Below are positions 21,354-32,069 of a stretch of 64,000 bases of DNA, piece after piece (the stretch's first letter is position 1; each line of letters begins with the position of its first letter). This stretch comes from Procambarus clarkii (lineage: Eukaryota; Arthropoda; Malacostraca; Decapoda; Cambaridae). The DNA is taken from the NCBI RefSeq assembly GCF_040958095.1, contig NC_091165.1:30795186-30859185 (forward strand), read 5' to 3'. A model generated the notes under the pieces. The model ran no database searches, was not told the DNA's origin, and worked only from the letters and a program-made list of their open reading frames with translations. The position numbers and the translations under genes were made by a program.

Positions 21354-24300
21354 ATGCTGACTTTAAATGCACAATTAACTAAGTTATCCGTCCTTAGCTG
21401 GAACATTGCATCCCTCAAAAAAAGGTTCTCAGATTTACATCACAAAGTAACAACTGAACACATTGATATTGTATGTCTCCAGGAGTGCAGAGTTCCCGCA
21501 AGATCCTCACCCCCGAAATTGCCCTCATTTGTTTCTTACAACCTCAGATCCAGTAACTCTTGCATTCTATACATCAAACAATCCCTACCCCATCAACTTC
21601 TGCCAGAAAAACAAACTGCCGGTCAACAGTATCATGGAGTGAGGATCTATGTGGGCAACTCTGTTCTCAATGTATTTAATCTATATGCTGCAGCTGGAAA
21701 GTTAAATTATATTGATCTTCCGGCCTGCGCTCAAGCAGAGCCCACCATCATTCTTGGTGACTACAATGCTAGACACAGGGACATTGGTGGCTCTCGCTTC
21801 AGTAACGGTAACGGGAATCAACTGCTGTCGCTACTAAATAGTCACCAAGATGTGCAGATTGTGGGTGACCTTGAACCCACGCATATTTGTGGAGGCATTC
21901 TAGACCTCTGTGTTGGTTTCAACGTCTCTCACGTCTGGTGCACATCATCTATTGTAACAGATTTGTTGTCAGATCATCACCCTAGATTGACTACTCTATG
22001 TATAGGAGATACTATCCTGCCCGGTGGGACTTTCAAACGCAAACGGCTCAGTGTTCCTCCTGCTCGACGTGAAGACTTTGTTGCTCATGTGTCAGAGTGG
22101 TACAGCACTTATGATCCCTCCACAGTCCAGACATTTAACGACGGTCTAGTACAGAGCATTCAGATGTTTGCTGACTCTTTAGGTCGGCCCCCTGCACCAT
22201 CCAATAGTCGCAACGATATGAAAGGTAATAAACGCCATGCCTATTACAATGACCCCAAACTGCGTACTTTGAAACGCACTGCCAGACGAGTTGGGCTTGC
22301 ATATAGGGAAACACGTACGCCAGCAATGCTCAAGCTCTTTCAGAAAGCCCTAGCCAAGGCGAGGGAGCGCATGACAGAGCTCAGGCAAGATAACTGGGAA
22401 ACTTTTGTTAACAGTCTCAACTCTCACACCCCCCTCAGCCAGGCATGGAAGGATATTAAAAGAATTAAAGGCGATAAGCTCGGCCAAGTAGCACACCCTC
22501 ACCCTCTACACAGAGCAAACGAGTTAGTCGATGCTTGGGCAACCACCTCTAGCTTCAATAATCTTCCCCCAGACATACAGTTCAGATTAAATGCTGGTTA
22601 CGGAGATCGAGAAAGGCTCGTTGACTTCATGCTCCACAAGGAAGATGAATGCAACGTGCCATTTACTGAGTTTGAATTACTCGCGGCCCTAAACAAAGGC
22701 AAAGCCACATCCCCCGGTGAAGATGGTATCACTTATGACATATTGCGTCTGCTCCCTTTAGTACCAGGAAATCCCCTGCTTGAGCTGTATAATATGAGCT
22801 ATGTTACTGGGGAGCTTCCTAACTCTTGGACCAACAGTATAATCATTCCAATTCCCAAGCCAAATCAAGAGAATGCTTTCCGCCCAATTTCCCTTACTAG
22901 CTGCATTTGCAAAACATTCGAGAGAATGGTCCTAAACCGTCTCCTCCATAGAATAAGAACCATGCTATCCCCCCAGATATATGGCTTCATGCATGGAAGG
23001 AGTGTGCATCATTGCATCACCACCTTTCTTACCCTGCACACTGAAAAGTCATATACCACCTTCCTAGATCTTAAGTCTGCCTTTGATATTGCAAATAGAC
23101 ATGTTATCTTGAGTGAGCTTGCAAGAATGAATATTGGTGGTCGGCTTCTTTGTTGGATCAGGGGTTACTTATCCAACAGGAAGTCATCTGTATTTTTCCA
23201 GGGGCATAGGAGTGTAACAAGAGACTTTGAACTAGGCACCCCGCAGGGTGGTGTCCTCAGTCCTACCTTATTCAATATCTTAATAAACACGCTGTTAAAC
23301 TCTGTACCGAGCAAACCCAACGTCCACATCATTAGCTATGCTGATGATATAATGATACACACCACTGGGTATGCTAACACGCAGAACACTCTTAACTCTG
23401 TATTAGACTCATGTCAGGACCTAGGTTTAATTATCTCAGCAGAGAAAACAAAGATATTAAATCGGCGCCCACCCAGGCAGGGAGGAGCTGTTCGCAAGAT
23501 GCAACTGTATGATGGCTCCCAGCTTGACTATGTAAACAGATTCAAATACCTTGGCCTTGAGGTGCCACTGTACGGTCCTGTTGTATTCAGACTCTGTCGT
23601 CAGTTTAAAGAGAGGCTCCGAGCTCTCAAGGCTGTTGCAGGTTATCACTCAAGCTATGGTGCCAATGTCAGAATTGTCAAAATGATGTACTTTGCATACA
23701 TCAGATCTATAGTGGATTATGCTGCACCTCTGCTTGTTTTGATGCCTGAAAGAAAGCTTGGAGGGCTTGAAAAATTGCAAAACGAAGCCTTGAGGATAAT
23801 CCTTGGGTGCCCTCGTACCACAAAGATACTTAATATGAGAAAGGAACTTAATATTCTGAGCGTTGTTGATCGTGTTACTGAAATTAACTGTCAAATTGGT
23901 ATAAAAATGCTTAGGCTAACTCATCCTAATCCTTGCACAGAAGCCCTCCAGAATTTCTTTATTGAAGATCAGCATTGTTCCAAATGGATAACAAAAACTG
24001 GAACTCAACTCAGAATGTATCAGGTTCATGATTTGTACCAAGAGAAACAACAACGGCACTTTCCTGCACCGTGGGAGGTTACACCCTTTCCAGTTTTAAT
24101 CCCTCCCTTTCCACCCAAGAAGCAAATTAGAGATCAGCCCAAGCTTCGTCTTGAGGCAAAGCTCAACGCCTTAAGCCATATTGATGCTCTGTCCACAGAG
24201 CATTCTCTCTCTCAAATTATATATACTGATGGTTCCCTACACCGCACCACGGGTGCAGCTGGAAGTGCAGTTGTCCTGACAATGGGCGATGGCCTATACT

Positions 24301-25061
24301 TTGAGTGGGGAGTCCGTATAAACAACTGGGCCTCTACCCTTCAGACTGAACTATTTGCCTTGATCCTTGCACTGAAATGTGTACAAGTCTCAAAACTTGA
24401 TACATTAATTGTAAGTGACTCCTTATCATCCTTAAATGCTCTCAACTCTTTAAGACATAACTGTAACATGCTCGTGTCCGAAGCTAGACACAAATACAAC
24501 AAAATTATTAAGGATGGTAACAGAGTCCATTTCATGTGGTCTCCATCTCATGTTGGCCTCCGAATGCATGATAGAGCTGATAAGTTAGCCAAAGAATCTG
24601 CCTTTAAAGGAGCCGTTGAGTGTAACCTTGGATTGTCAATGAGCAATCTGAGAGCAGCTGTACACCGAGAACTTCAACAAGATCTTGTAGATCTGAGGCA
24701 AAGTGAAATTGACACCAGTAATTCCATCTATCATCATACTATCATGCAAGAGGAGCCACACATCTATGGATCATCCAATAAAATCAGCAGACTTCTAGAT
24801 GTTACTACTGCTCGGCTTAGACTCGGTTACAAGTATCTCTGGGAATTCTCATTATCTGCTGATGTAGACCTGACCAAATGTAAACTGTGTCAACAAAATT
24901 ATTCGCACACCCTCCGTCACTATGTGATGGAGTGCGAAAAGATACGTGAATTTAGAGACAATTCTATAACCAATGTTCCAGCGATGTGTCAATATTTCAT
25001 TCAAAATGATCTGCTACCAGAAATTTTAGCCAAATATCCCCAGTTTGCTAACTGCAGGTAG
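21354..25061 (+). CDS. LINE ORF2: endonuclease, reverse transcriptase, RNase H
   Basis: 1235 residues without a stop. The APE-type endonuclease spans about residues 10-225: WNIASL near 16, LQECR near 43, GDYNARH near 134 and SDHHP near 206. The RT spans about 480-760: FRPISLTS near 509, FLDLKSAFD near 570, GTPQGGVLSP near 629 and SYADDIM near 662. RNase H spans about 955-1085: YTDGSL near 957, TELFAL near 998, SDSLSSL near 1022 and SPSHVG with DRADKLA near 1063-1075. A Cys/His cluster (KCKLCQQNYSHTLRHYVMEC, near 1177) closes the protein. All catalytic residues I can check are present, so the copy may be competent or only recently dead. Confidence 0.93.
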   Translation: MLTLNAQLTKLSVLSWNIASLKKRFSDLHHKVTTEHIDIVCLQECRVPARSSPPKLPSFVSYNLRSSNSCILYIKQSLPHQLLPEKQTAGQQYHGVRIYVGNSVLNVFNLYAAAGKLNYIDLPACAQAEPTIILGDYNARHRDIGGSRFSNGNGNQLLSLLNSHQDVQIVGDLEPTHICGGILDLCVGFNVSHVWCTSSIVTDLLSDHHPRLTTLCIGDTILPGGTFKRKRLSVPPARREDFVAHVSEWYSTYDPSTVQTFNDGLVQSIQMFADSLGRPPAPSNSRNDMKGNKRHAYYNDPKLRTLKRTARRVGLAYRETRTPAMLKLFQKALAKARERMTELRQDNWETFVNSLNSHTPLSQAWKDIKRIKGDKLGQVAHPHPLHRANELVDAWATTSSFNNLPPDIQFRLNAGYGDRERLVDFMLHKEDECNVPFTEFELLAALNKGKATSPGEDGITYDILRLLPLVPGNPLLELYNMSYVTGELPNSWTNSIIIPIPKPNQENAFRPISLTSCICKTFERMVLNRLLHRIRTMLSPQIYGFMHGRSVHHCITTFLTLHTEKSYTTFLDLKSAFDIANRHVILSELARMNIGGRLLCWIRGYLSNRKSSVFFQGHRSVTRDFELGTPQGGVLSPTLFNILINTLLNSVPSKPNVHIISYADDIMIHTTGYANTQNTLNSVLDSCQDLGLIISAEKTKILNRRPPRQGGAVRKMQLYDGSQLDYVNRFKYLGLEVPLYGPVVFRLCRQFKERLRALKAVAGYHSSYGANVRIVKMMYFAYIRSIVDYAAPLLVLMPERKLGGLEKLQNEALRIILGCPRTTKILNMRKELNILSVVDRVTEINCQIGIKMLRLTHPNPCTEALQNFFIEDQHCSKWITKTGTQLRMYQVHDLYQEKQQRHFPAPWEVTPFPVLIPPFPPKKQIRDQPKLRLEAKLNALSHIDALSTEHSLSQIIYTDGSLHRTTGAAGSAVVLTMGDGLYFEWGVRINNWASTLQTELFALILALKCVQVSKLDTLIVSDSLSSLNALNSLRHNCNMLVSEARHKYNKIIKDGNRVHFMWSPSHVGLRMHDRADKLAKESAFKGAVECNLGLSMSNLRAAVHRELQQDLVDLRQSEIDTSNSIYHHTIMQEEPHIYGSSNKISRLLDVTTARLRLGYKYLWEFSLSADVDLTKCKLCQQNYSHTLRHYVMECEKIREFRDNSITNVPAMCQYFIQNDLLPEILAKYPQFANCR

Positions 25062-25380
25062 TAACTAAGTGATTGTAACCTATCCACCGCTGCCCACTGG
25101 ATGGGGGGCGGTGTGCAGGACAAACATATAAATTTTGACACTAGCTCTCCACATATGTCAGTTGCTTAATTTAGAACCTGTACTTGAGGTCGATCTCGAA
25201 CCCATTGTTGATGTGATGACTTATATTGAATTTTGTAACTAGCTCATCAAGATTGTAACTTGCTTAGCTAAATGAATTGTGGGGTTCAGTCCCTGAGCCC
25301 ATTATGTGCCTCTGTAACCCTTTCCACTACCGCCCACAGGATGGGTATGGGGTGCATAATAAATGAACTAAACTAACTAA

Positions 25381-25984
25381 ACGTTATATATAAGTATCTA
25401 CATTTGTGTTCACCATAGCGAACCACTAAGCTGGTAGGGTGAGTGCAGTCAATAAAAGGTGGCCACACACAGAAGACGACGACGCCACAACCCTCCCTCC
25501 CACAGCCTTACTCCTCCCTCCATGGAATACAGCGCTAAATATCACCACAATCTTGCTTTTATTAGAATCCTGGTCAGTTTTATCACAGTCAGGGGTCTTC
25601 TATAATACTATCATCGCTAAATAATAGCATGATCATATACATTATGGCATTTGTAGGCGATGCTGTGGTCAAAAGCTGAACAGCGGTGCTGTGAGCTCGT
25701 GCTGCATGCCCCAGCCTTGGTGGCTTGCTCAATACTAACGCTCTCACACCCAAGAATGTTAGCCTGGATTTTTTTTCTAGGTGGCATCTGGCAACTATCG
25801 GTCGTGGCTGCACTATAGCTGCCCCTATCCCAGGCGGGGCGTTTAAATTATAGTGCTAGACACGAAATCATATATCTATATGACATGCGCGGTTTCGGTT
25901 TTGCCACTGAAAGCATATATATATATATGATTTGCCCAGTTTAAGGATTAATGTGTCCACTAATCTTTGTAAATTATCAATCAA
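25381..25984. other. Satellite remnant and unassigned sequence
   Basis: 25381 to about 25450 continues the satellite unit cut by the LINE. The rest holds no credible ORF. A pair of TATATATATGATTT / AAATCATATATCTATAT words at 25865-25935 forms an imperfect inverted repeat, possibly the end of a small mobile element. Duplicated at 50938-51541. Confidence 0.5.
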
Positions 25985-26193
25985 ACTATCAGTCAAAGTT
26001 ATCAATGTGCTTTAATGCTCCTACATCTTTGTCAAATTTTCTTGCAATGTACCTGTTAAAAATTGTTAAATTCTGCTAGAAATTATTAGTTAGATTAAGG
26101 ACTTGCCTGAAATGCTGTACCTACAAGTGGCTTTACAAGAATGTAAGAACATAATGCTAATGCTATGTACTCTCATAAACCCAATGTACCTTC

Positions 26194-26195
<2 letters not shown>
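25985..26195 (+). mobile_element. Family-2-type LINE 3' UTR fragment
   Basis: Shows the family-2 UTR phrases in plus orientation: GACTTGCCTGAAATGCTGTACC, GTGGCTTTACAAGAATGTAA, AAACCCAATGTACCTTCTT. It runs straight into a (GT)n tract. A similar fragment is at 62330-62765. Confidence 0.7.

Positions 26196-26276
<81 letters not shown>
26196..26276. repeat. (GT)n microsatellite, tail of a family-1 LINE
   Basis: About 80 bases of GT. It sits exactly at the 3' end of a minus-strand family-1 fragment, whose complement ends GGTAATTACACACAC, so it is probably the (AC)n tail of that LINE. The duplicate at 51753-51848 is 16 bases longer. Confidence 0.9.
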
Positions 26277-26279
<3 letters not shown>

Positions 26280-26452
26280 TACCTAAGTGTAGTTACAGGA
26301 TGAGAGCTACGCTCGTGGTGTCCCAGCACTCTTTGTCATATAATGTTTTGAAACTACTGACGGTCTTGGCCTCCACCACCTTCTCACCTAACTTGTTCCA
26401 ACCGTCTACCGCTCTGTTTGCGAAAGTGAATTTTCTTATATTTCTTTGACAT
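26277..26452 (-). mobile_element. Family-1 LINE 3' end
   Basis: Minus-strand match to the last about 175 bases of the copy ending at 33073. The C-terminal FANRVVDGWNKLGEKVVEA-like segment is encoded in reverse, then TTACACTTAGGTAATTA. 5' truncated. Confidence 0.8.
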
Positions 26453-27928
26453 TTATTTATTTATTTATATATATACAAGAAGGTACATTGGGTTTGTGAG
26501 AATACATTGGATAGTACAGTATTTACATTCTTGCAAAGCCACTAGTACGCACAGCGTTTCGGGCAGGTCCTTAATCTAGCAGATAATTTTAAGTAGGTAA
26601 TTTCAATCATAATTAATAAATGAAAGATACATTACAAGAGAAAAATGAGATGAGAGAGATAAGTAAGTATATTAAAGCTCTGATTGATTACATTAACAGC
26701 TTGATTAGTAATTTAAACAAGATTAATAGACACCAAACAGCAGATTGACAGCACATATAAGACAGCAATGATCACAATGGTAAAGATGTTCAGAATGGGT
26801 ACATAAATGGTAAAGATGTTCAGAATGGGTACATAAATGGTAAAGATGTTCAGAATGGGTACTTAAATACAATATGTGGGTACTGTATTTAGGGAGCCAG
26901 TCGGCCGAGCGGACAGCACACTGGGCTTGTGATCCTGTGGTCCTGGGTTCGATCCCAGGCGCCGGCGAGAAACAATGGGCAGAGTTTCTTTCTCCCTATG
27001 CCCCTGTTACCTAGCAGTAAAATAGGTACCTGGATGTTAGTCAGCTGTCACGGGCTGCTTCCTGGGGGTGGAGGCCTGGTCGAGGACCGGGCCGCCGGGA
27101 CACTAAAGCCCCGAAATCATCTCAAGATAACCTCAAGAAAGATTGAGAGATTGGGTAGCAAAAGATACAGATAAACAAGATTTATAAAGACCATATAACA
27201 GATTGGCAGCACATATAAGAAAACAGCAATGTTCACAATGGTAAAGATGTTCAAATTGGGAACATAAAGGTTGGGAGATTGGGTAGCCATAGATACAGTG
27301 CAATTTTAAGGCAAAAAGTGAAAAATTATGAAGATGAAATTAGGTACTTTTTAGTATTGATTTTGAATGATGTAAAAGTTGGACAGCTTTTCAATTCAGT
27401 AGGGAGTGAGTTCCATAAACTGGGTCCCTTTATTTGCATAGAGTGTTTACACAGATTAAGTTTAACTCTGGGGATATCGAAGAGATATTTATTTCTGGTG
27501 TGGTGATGATGGGTCCTATTACATCTGTCCAGGAAGAGTTTCAGACAAGGATTTGCATTTAAGAACAGGGTTTTGTAAATGTAGTTGACACAAGAGAATT
27601 TGTGGAGATTATGTTTAGCATGTTTAGGGAGTTAAACAAGGGGGCTGTGTGTTGTCTGAAAGCAGAATTTGATATTATTCTGATAGCAGATTTTTGCTGG
27701 GTGATGATGGACTTGAGGTGGTTTGTAGTGGTTGAACCCCATGCACAGATACCATAGTTGAGATAGGGATAGATTAGTGCATAATATAGAGAGATGAGAG
27801 CAGAGTTAGGAACATAATATCTGATTTTGGAGAGTATACCAACTGTTTTAGAGACTTTCTTAGTTATGTGTTGTATGTGGGTACTGAAGTTGAGTCTCTT
27901 GTCTAGGAATATGCCAAGAAACTTTCCT
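26453..27928 (-). mobile_element. Family-2 LINE 3' part, interrupted by a SINE
   Basis: Begins with (ATTT)n, then the complement of GCCCGAAACGCTG, then a long UTR. The C-terminal coding region (reverse complement of WNSLP, GICAWG and LSKIRYYVP segments) runs to about 27928. Frameshifts prevent a continuous ORF. It is cut off in the thumb region and abuts a family-1 fragment. Three copies of a 31-bp unit (ATGGTAAAGATGTTCAGAAT...) lie at 26778-26872 next to the SINE. Confidence 0.8.
26889..27135 (+). mobile_element. tRNA-derived SINE
   Basis: The head is tRNA-like. It has CGGCCGAGCGGACAGCAC as A-box region and GGGTTCGATCCC as B box, closed by CCAGGCGCCGGC. A SINE body follows, with CTGTTACCTAGCAGTAAAAT, CAGCTGTCACGGGCTGCTTC and GGTCGAGGACCGGGCCGCC, and a tail ATCTCAAGATAACCTCAAGAA. 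Identical copy at 52461-52708 inside the duplication. The tRNA part is not a functional tRNA gene, because it runs on into the body with no terminator. Confidence 0.85.
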
Positions 27929-28558
27929 GTGTTTAGCTAGTTTAAATCTATGACCTCTTGTTCTTAAAGTTTCAGGTCTCAGGAAATCTTCCCTATCGAT
28001 TTTATCAATTCCTGTTACTATTTTGTATGTAGTGATCACATCACCTCTTTTTCTTCTGTCTTCTAGTTTTGGCATATTTAATGCCTCTAACCTCTCCTCG
28101 TAGCTCTTGTCCTTCAGTTCTGGGAGCCACTTAGTAGCATGTCTTTGCACCTTTTCCAGTTTGTTGATGTGCTTCTTAAGATATGGGCACCACACAACCG
28201 CTGCATATTCTAGCTTTGGCCTAACAAAAGTCGTGAACAATTTCTTTAGTATATCGCCATCCATGTATTTAAAAGCAATTCTGAAGTTAGAAAGCATGGC
28301 ATATAGGCTCCTCGCACAATATTCTTTATGTGGTCCTCAGGTAATAGTTTTCTATCTAGAACCACCCTTAGATCTCTTTCTTTATCAGAATTCTTAAAAG
28401 ATTTCTTACATAATATATAGGTTGTGTCAGGTCTATGTTCTCCTATTCCACATTCCATAGCATAGCATTTATTAACATTAAATTCCATTTGCCAAGTGGT
28501 GCTCTATATACTTATTTTGTCCAAGTCACCTTGAAGGGCATGACAATCATCTACGTTT
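27929..28558 (-). pseudogene. Family-1 LINE fragment (RT thumb and C-terminus)
   Basis: Minus-strand pieces 27860-28297 and 28246-28488 encode MEFNVNKCYAMECG, then LRVVLDRKLLPEDHIKNIV. After a frameshift they continue LSNFRIAFKYMDGDILKKLF, YAAVVWCPYLKKHINKLEKV and RRKRGDVITTYKIVTGIDK. It is cut by the SINE at 28559 on one side and by the family-2 fragment on the other. Confidence 0.8.
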
Positions 28559-28692
28559 CTTGGAGCCCACATACCCACCACAGCCCGGTTGGTCACTTTG
28601 CCACTGGTGTATATACTGGTGGTGGTTAAGGTGTCCTGTACACCAGTTGCAAAGTGCTCCTGGCAGTATGGGTTCGAGTCACTTCTGGGGTA
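28559..28692 (+). mobile_element. SINE fragment
   Basis: GGTGGTTAAGGTGTCC (A-box-like) and TGGGTTCGAGTCAC (B-box-like) give a tRNA-type head at 28617-28685. The preceding GAGCCCACATACCCACCACAGCCCGG is the complement of the SINE body seen at 38455. This suggests a head joined to an inverted body piece. Duplicate at 54132-54265. Confidence 0.55.
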
Positions 28693-28746
28693 TATTTGAA
28701 CATATCTTAATGACAGACACAAATATGTAGCAATCAATAATATAAC
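28693..28746 (+). pseudogene. Family-2 LINE RT fragment, upstream side of the 16.2-kb insertion
   Basis: Encodes the YLNDRHKYVAINN-like stretch that normally precedes the VPQGS motif. The remainder of this LINE resumes at 44953 with TSPTQL and GMPQGSI. In the duplicate unit the same LINE runs uninterrupted across 54318-54320. Confidence 0.8.
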
Positions 28747-29430
28747 CCCAGCAAACATTTTCATGTTTTTAAAACATCCTAAAAACGACATTTCATTGTT
28801 TTCAGCACGTTTATAATTACGTTTAGAAAAGGTTTTTTGAGAACTTTTATATACAACCTTAGAACGTAAATAATTAACATTTCTAAAAACTTTTTTATAA
28901 TCTTTTAATTACCTACATTAAAACGTTTAGGGTAAATTAGGGTATAATAATTTTTTAATTCATATCTGAAATAGAAAGGGAGAGAAAGAAAGAAGACATA
29001 TCTGAGAAAGAAATGGACATCCTATATATGTATGTGTAAATTACAAATAAATAGGGTACAAAAAGAGAATTAAAATATTATATTTATTTAATTAAGAATG
29101 AGTAATACAACAAAATATATGTAATAGCTCGAAATATATAGACTATATCTATAACAGAATATAAAAGTAAAAATTTAAAAATCTATATATGCAATATGTG
29201 AACACAATAGATTTTGTGATCAAGCAGCCTGTGATTCATGTCATGCTGAGATCAGTCTGACGTTATAAGCAGTTATTGTTACTTAAAACTAAAACAAGTA
29301 AAATTTTCCGAGTATACATATAACACTATAGTTTTTCTATGACTAATAATAAAAATCTATTAATCAAAAGTTTAGGACTAATTAACTAAAAATAAAAATC
29401 TACAAGTGAATGTAAACACAGTCAAGTATA
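28747..29430. other. Left subterminal segment of the large element
   Basis: Starts CCCAGCAAACATTTTCATG. AT-rich, with recurring AACGTTT, AAAACGTTTAGG and TTTTTAAAA words and no ORF. Reverse match of 3240-3920. Confidence 0.65.
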
Positions 29431-29439
29431 ATATTCATG

Positions 29440-30076
29440 TAGAAAGAGAAAGAAAAAGAGAGAGAAGGAAAGAAAGAGAAAGAAAGAAAGGGAGAAAGAG
29501 AAAGAAAAGAAAAAACAGTCATGTATAATATTCATATTAGCACCATGCAATATAACTTAGATTAAGTAAAAAATCTCAGACATTTTTAAATCAAATGAAA
29601 TATGAGAGCCAGAGAGACCCAGAGCCAGAGAGAGAGAGCGTGAGCCAGAGAGAGAGTGAGTCAGAGAGAGAGAGCGAGCCAGAGAGAGAGAGAGAGCCAG
29701 AGAGAGAGAGAGAGAGCCAGAGAGAGAGAGAGCCAGAGAGAGAGAGAGAGCCAGAGAGAGAGAGAGAGAGAGCCAGAGAGAGAGAGAGCCAGAGAGAGAG
29801 AGAGAGCGAGAGCCAGAGAGAGCGAAAGAGCCAGAGAGAGCGAAAGAGCCAGAGAGAGCGAGAGAGCCAGAGAGAGAGAGACAGAGCAAGAGAGAGAGAG
29901 ACAGAGCCAGAGAGAGAGAGACAGAGCCAGAGAGAGAGAGAGAGCCAGAGAGAGAGCCAGAGAGAGAGAGAGAGAGCCAGAGAGAGAGAGAGAGAGCCAG
30001 AGAGAGAGAGAGAGAGCCAGAGAGAGAGAGAGAGAGCCAGAGAGAGAGAGAGAGAGCCAGAGAGAGAGAGAGAGAG

Positions 30077-30112
<36 letters not shown>

Positions 30113-30140
30113 AGAGAGAGAGAGCCAGAGAGAGAGAGAG

Positions 30141-30218
<78 letters not shown>

Positions 30219-30374
30219 AGAGAGAGAGAGAGAGAGAGAGCCAGAGAGAGAGAGAGAGCCAGAGAGAGAGAGAGAGCCAGAGAGAGAGAGAGAGAGAGCC
30301 AGAGAGAGAGAGCCAGAGAGAGCCAGAGAGAGAGAGAGAGAGAGAGAGAGAGCCAGAGAGAGAGAGAGAGAGAG

Positions 30375-30410
<36 letters not shown>

Positions 30411-30430
30411 AGAGAGAGAGAGAGAGAGAG

Positions 30431-30472
<42 letters not shown>

Positions 30473-30930
30473 AGAGAGAGAGAGAGAGAGCCAGAGCGAG
30501 AGAGAGAGAGAGAGCCAGAGAGAGAGAGAGAGAGCAAGAGAGCCAGAGAGAGAGAGAGAGACAGACAGAGACAGAAAGACACACACACAACAAAAGAGGA
30601 GACAGAACAAAATTAAGGCAAGGAGAGAGAAGACAGAACAGAAACAACAGAGAGAGGAGAGAAATGAGAAATCATTGAAGAGAAGGGGAAGAGAAACACA
30701 AGATAAGAAAAAGATACAAGAAAAATATACAAGATAAAAATGACATAAATGAATACCACAAATATAAAAAGTAAAGGAAGAGAGAAGCTAGAAGAGACAG
30801 GAAACGAGAGGTGTTAGAAGAGAGGAGGAAAGGAGAGATTAAAAGACAAGAAAAACAGGAGAGAAACGTAAAAGAAATAAAAAAAGGGACATTTGTGAGG
30901 AGAGAAAATAAAGAGACCAGAGAAGACCAT
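29440..30930. repeat. Polypurine block, (GA)n with GAGAGCCAGAGA minisatellite
   Basis: Nearly 1.5 kb of plus-strand purines. The core 29600-30570 is GA dinucleotides punctuated by CC, giving GAGAGCCAGAGAGAG units. A less regular purine tract follows up to about 30930. Long ORFs in both strands are made of R/E/S/Q or S/L/W/G and are repeat artefacts. Inverted relative of 1900-3235, with different unit counts. Confidence 0.95.
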
Positions 30931-31093
30931 ATATCAAGAGTGTGAGGATAAAGACTTATATATTTTCTTAGTAGACATCCTCTGGCTCTTGTTGCCCCTC
31001 TTGTATACGAATTGTACTTGCAAGTTTTCCCTGAAAAGATATTAACAAAATTAATATTTAATTATTTATTTATATAAATTACACACACACAAA

Positions 31094-31097
<4 letters not shown>

Positions 31098-31144
<47 letters not shown>

Positions 31145-31182
31145 TAGACCAGAGACCAATTATATATATATATATATATAAT
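31098..31182. repeat. (TA)n microsatellite
   Basis: Two TA runs separated by a short AGACCAGAGACCAAT spacer. Confidence 0.95.
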
Positions 31183-31364
31183 TTCGTAAACCTCACCCTG
31201 TAAACATTCATGTTTCTACATGTTAAACAAGCTACGAGGATGAGGGAAGGGGATGTTCCCTCCATGCTGGATATTATATTTACCAGGAAAGAGAAAGATA
31301 TATTTATCATTCAGTACCTCCCTCCTTTGGTACCTCCCTCCTTTTACCCAAGTGACATGGTCAC

Positions 31365-31985
31365 TTGGGTAAAAGTGACCATGTCTTTTTTGGAATAAAG
31401 TATGCAATGCATTATAATCTGGAAGAAAATGAGCTTGAAGCAGTTGAAAAACCTGACTTGTGGAGAGGTCATTATGGGGAACTCAGATATTTCCTTAAGG
31501 AATTTGACAAACACTTGCTGTTAGGACATGAAGTAAATGAGATGTATGTCAAGTTTTGTGAAATATATGATAATGGCACAACAAAATTTATACTAAAGCA
31601 GAGATGCAGAACTAGGAAAAGGGGAAAAATTGCCCAAACATACAAGCAATACACAGATGCGAGAAACAACAATAGCAGTAAGGAGAGGGGCAGAAAGACT
31701 GACTTTCGGTCATATTCAACAACACAAATATACATACACACACACACATTATTGGAAAAAATTGGAATTGGAATATTGGAAAAAATAATTAAAACTAAAT
31801 GGGTAGAACACCTGGAGAGAAATGATATAATTTCAGACAGACAGTATGGTTTTCGATTTGGAAGATCCTGTGTATCGAATTTACTCAGTTTCTATGATCG
31901 AGCAACAGATATATTACAGGAAAGAGATGGTTGGGTTGACTGCATCTATTTGGACCTAAAAAAGGCATTCGACAGTTCCACATAG
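31365..31985 (+). pseudogene. Family-1 LINE linker and RT N-terminal part
   Basis: 206 residues beginning at a TTG codon: SDHVFFGIKYAMHYNLEE, EMYVKFCEIYDNGT, then after the deletion KTKWVEHLERNDIISDRQYG and YLDLKKAFD. It stops just after the first catalytic Asp, because the sequence GACAGTTCCACATAG replaces the normal DRVPH reading. The loss of one base puts the rest (32070 on) in another frame. Confidence 0.8.
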
Positions 31986-32069
31986 AGAGGTTGTTCTGGA
32001 AACTGGAAAATATTGGAGGGGTGACAGGTAAGCTTCTAATATGGATGAAAAATTTTCTGACATAGAAAA

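Larger units (their letters stand above)
20724..25380 (+). mobile_element. Near-intact family-3 LINE (RNase H-bearing)
   Basis: Full-length-looking non-LTR retrotransposon inserted in the satellite. The satellite reads ...CTATACACACG before it and resumes with ACGTTATATATAAG after it, giving a short ACG overlap at the edges. It has ORF1 (20750-21292), a 61-bp gap, ORF2 (21354-25061) and a 319-bp 3' UTR ending ATAAATGAACTAAACTAACTAA. An RNase H behind the RT points to the I/LOA/Nimb-like part of non-LTR diversity. I cannot fix the clade by eye. Further fragments lie at 15233, 42536, 49319 and 60244. Confidence 0.9.
23762..28746. repeat. Tandem duplication, unit 1, part A
   Basis: Near-identical to 49319-54319; the offset of 25557 grows to 25573 only through a longer (GT)n. 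The left breakpoint lies inside family-3 ORF2, at AGGGCTTGAAAAATTGC. Part A runs through the LINE 3' half, satellite remnant, two LINE 3' ends, a SINE and a family-1 fragment. It stops in a family-2 LINE, where the 16.2-kb element is inserted. Only isolated substitutions were noticed, for example GGCAGGTCC versus GGCAAGTCC. Confidence 0.9.

Noticed and set aside
26103-26303. ORF with a VCVCVC stretch (also at 51660)
   Set aside because: Translation of (GT)n microsatellite.
26889-26960. Functional tRNA gene
   Set aside because: A and B boxes are present, but the sequence continues into a SINE body with no T-run terminator, and an identical copy sits in the duplicate unit.
29557-30737. ORFs of 328-380 aa on both strands
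   Set aside because: Same reason: purine-rich minisatellite, no codon structure beyond the repeat.
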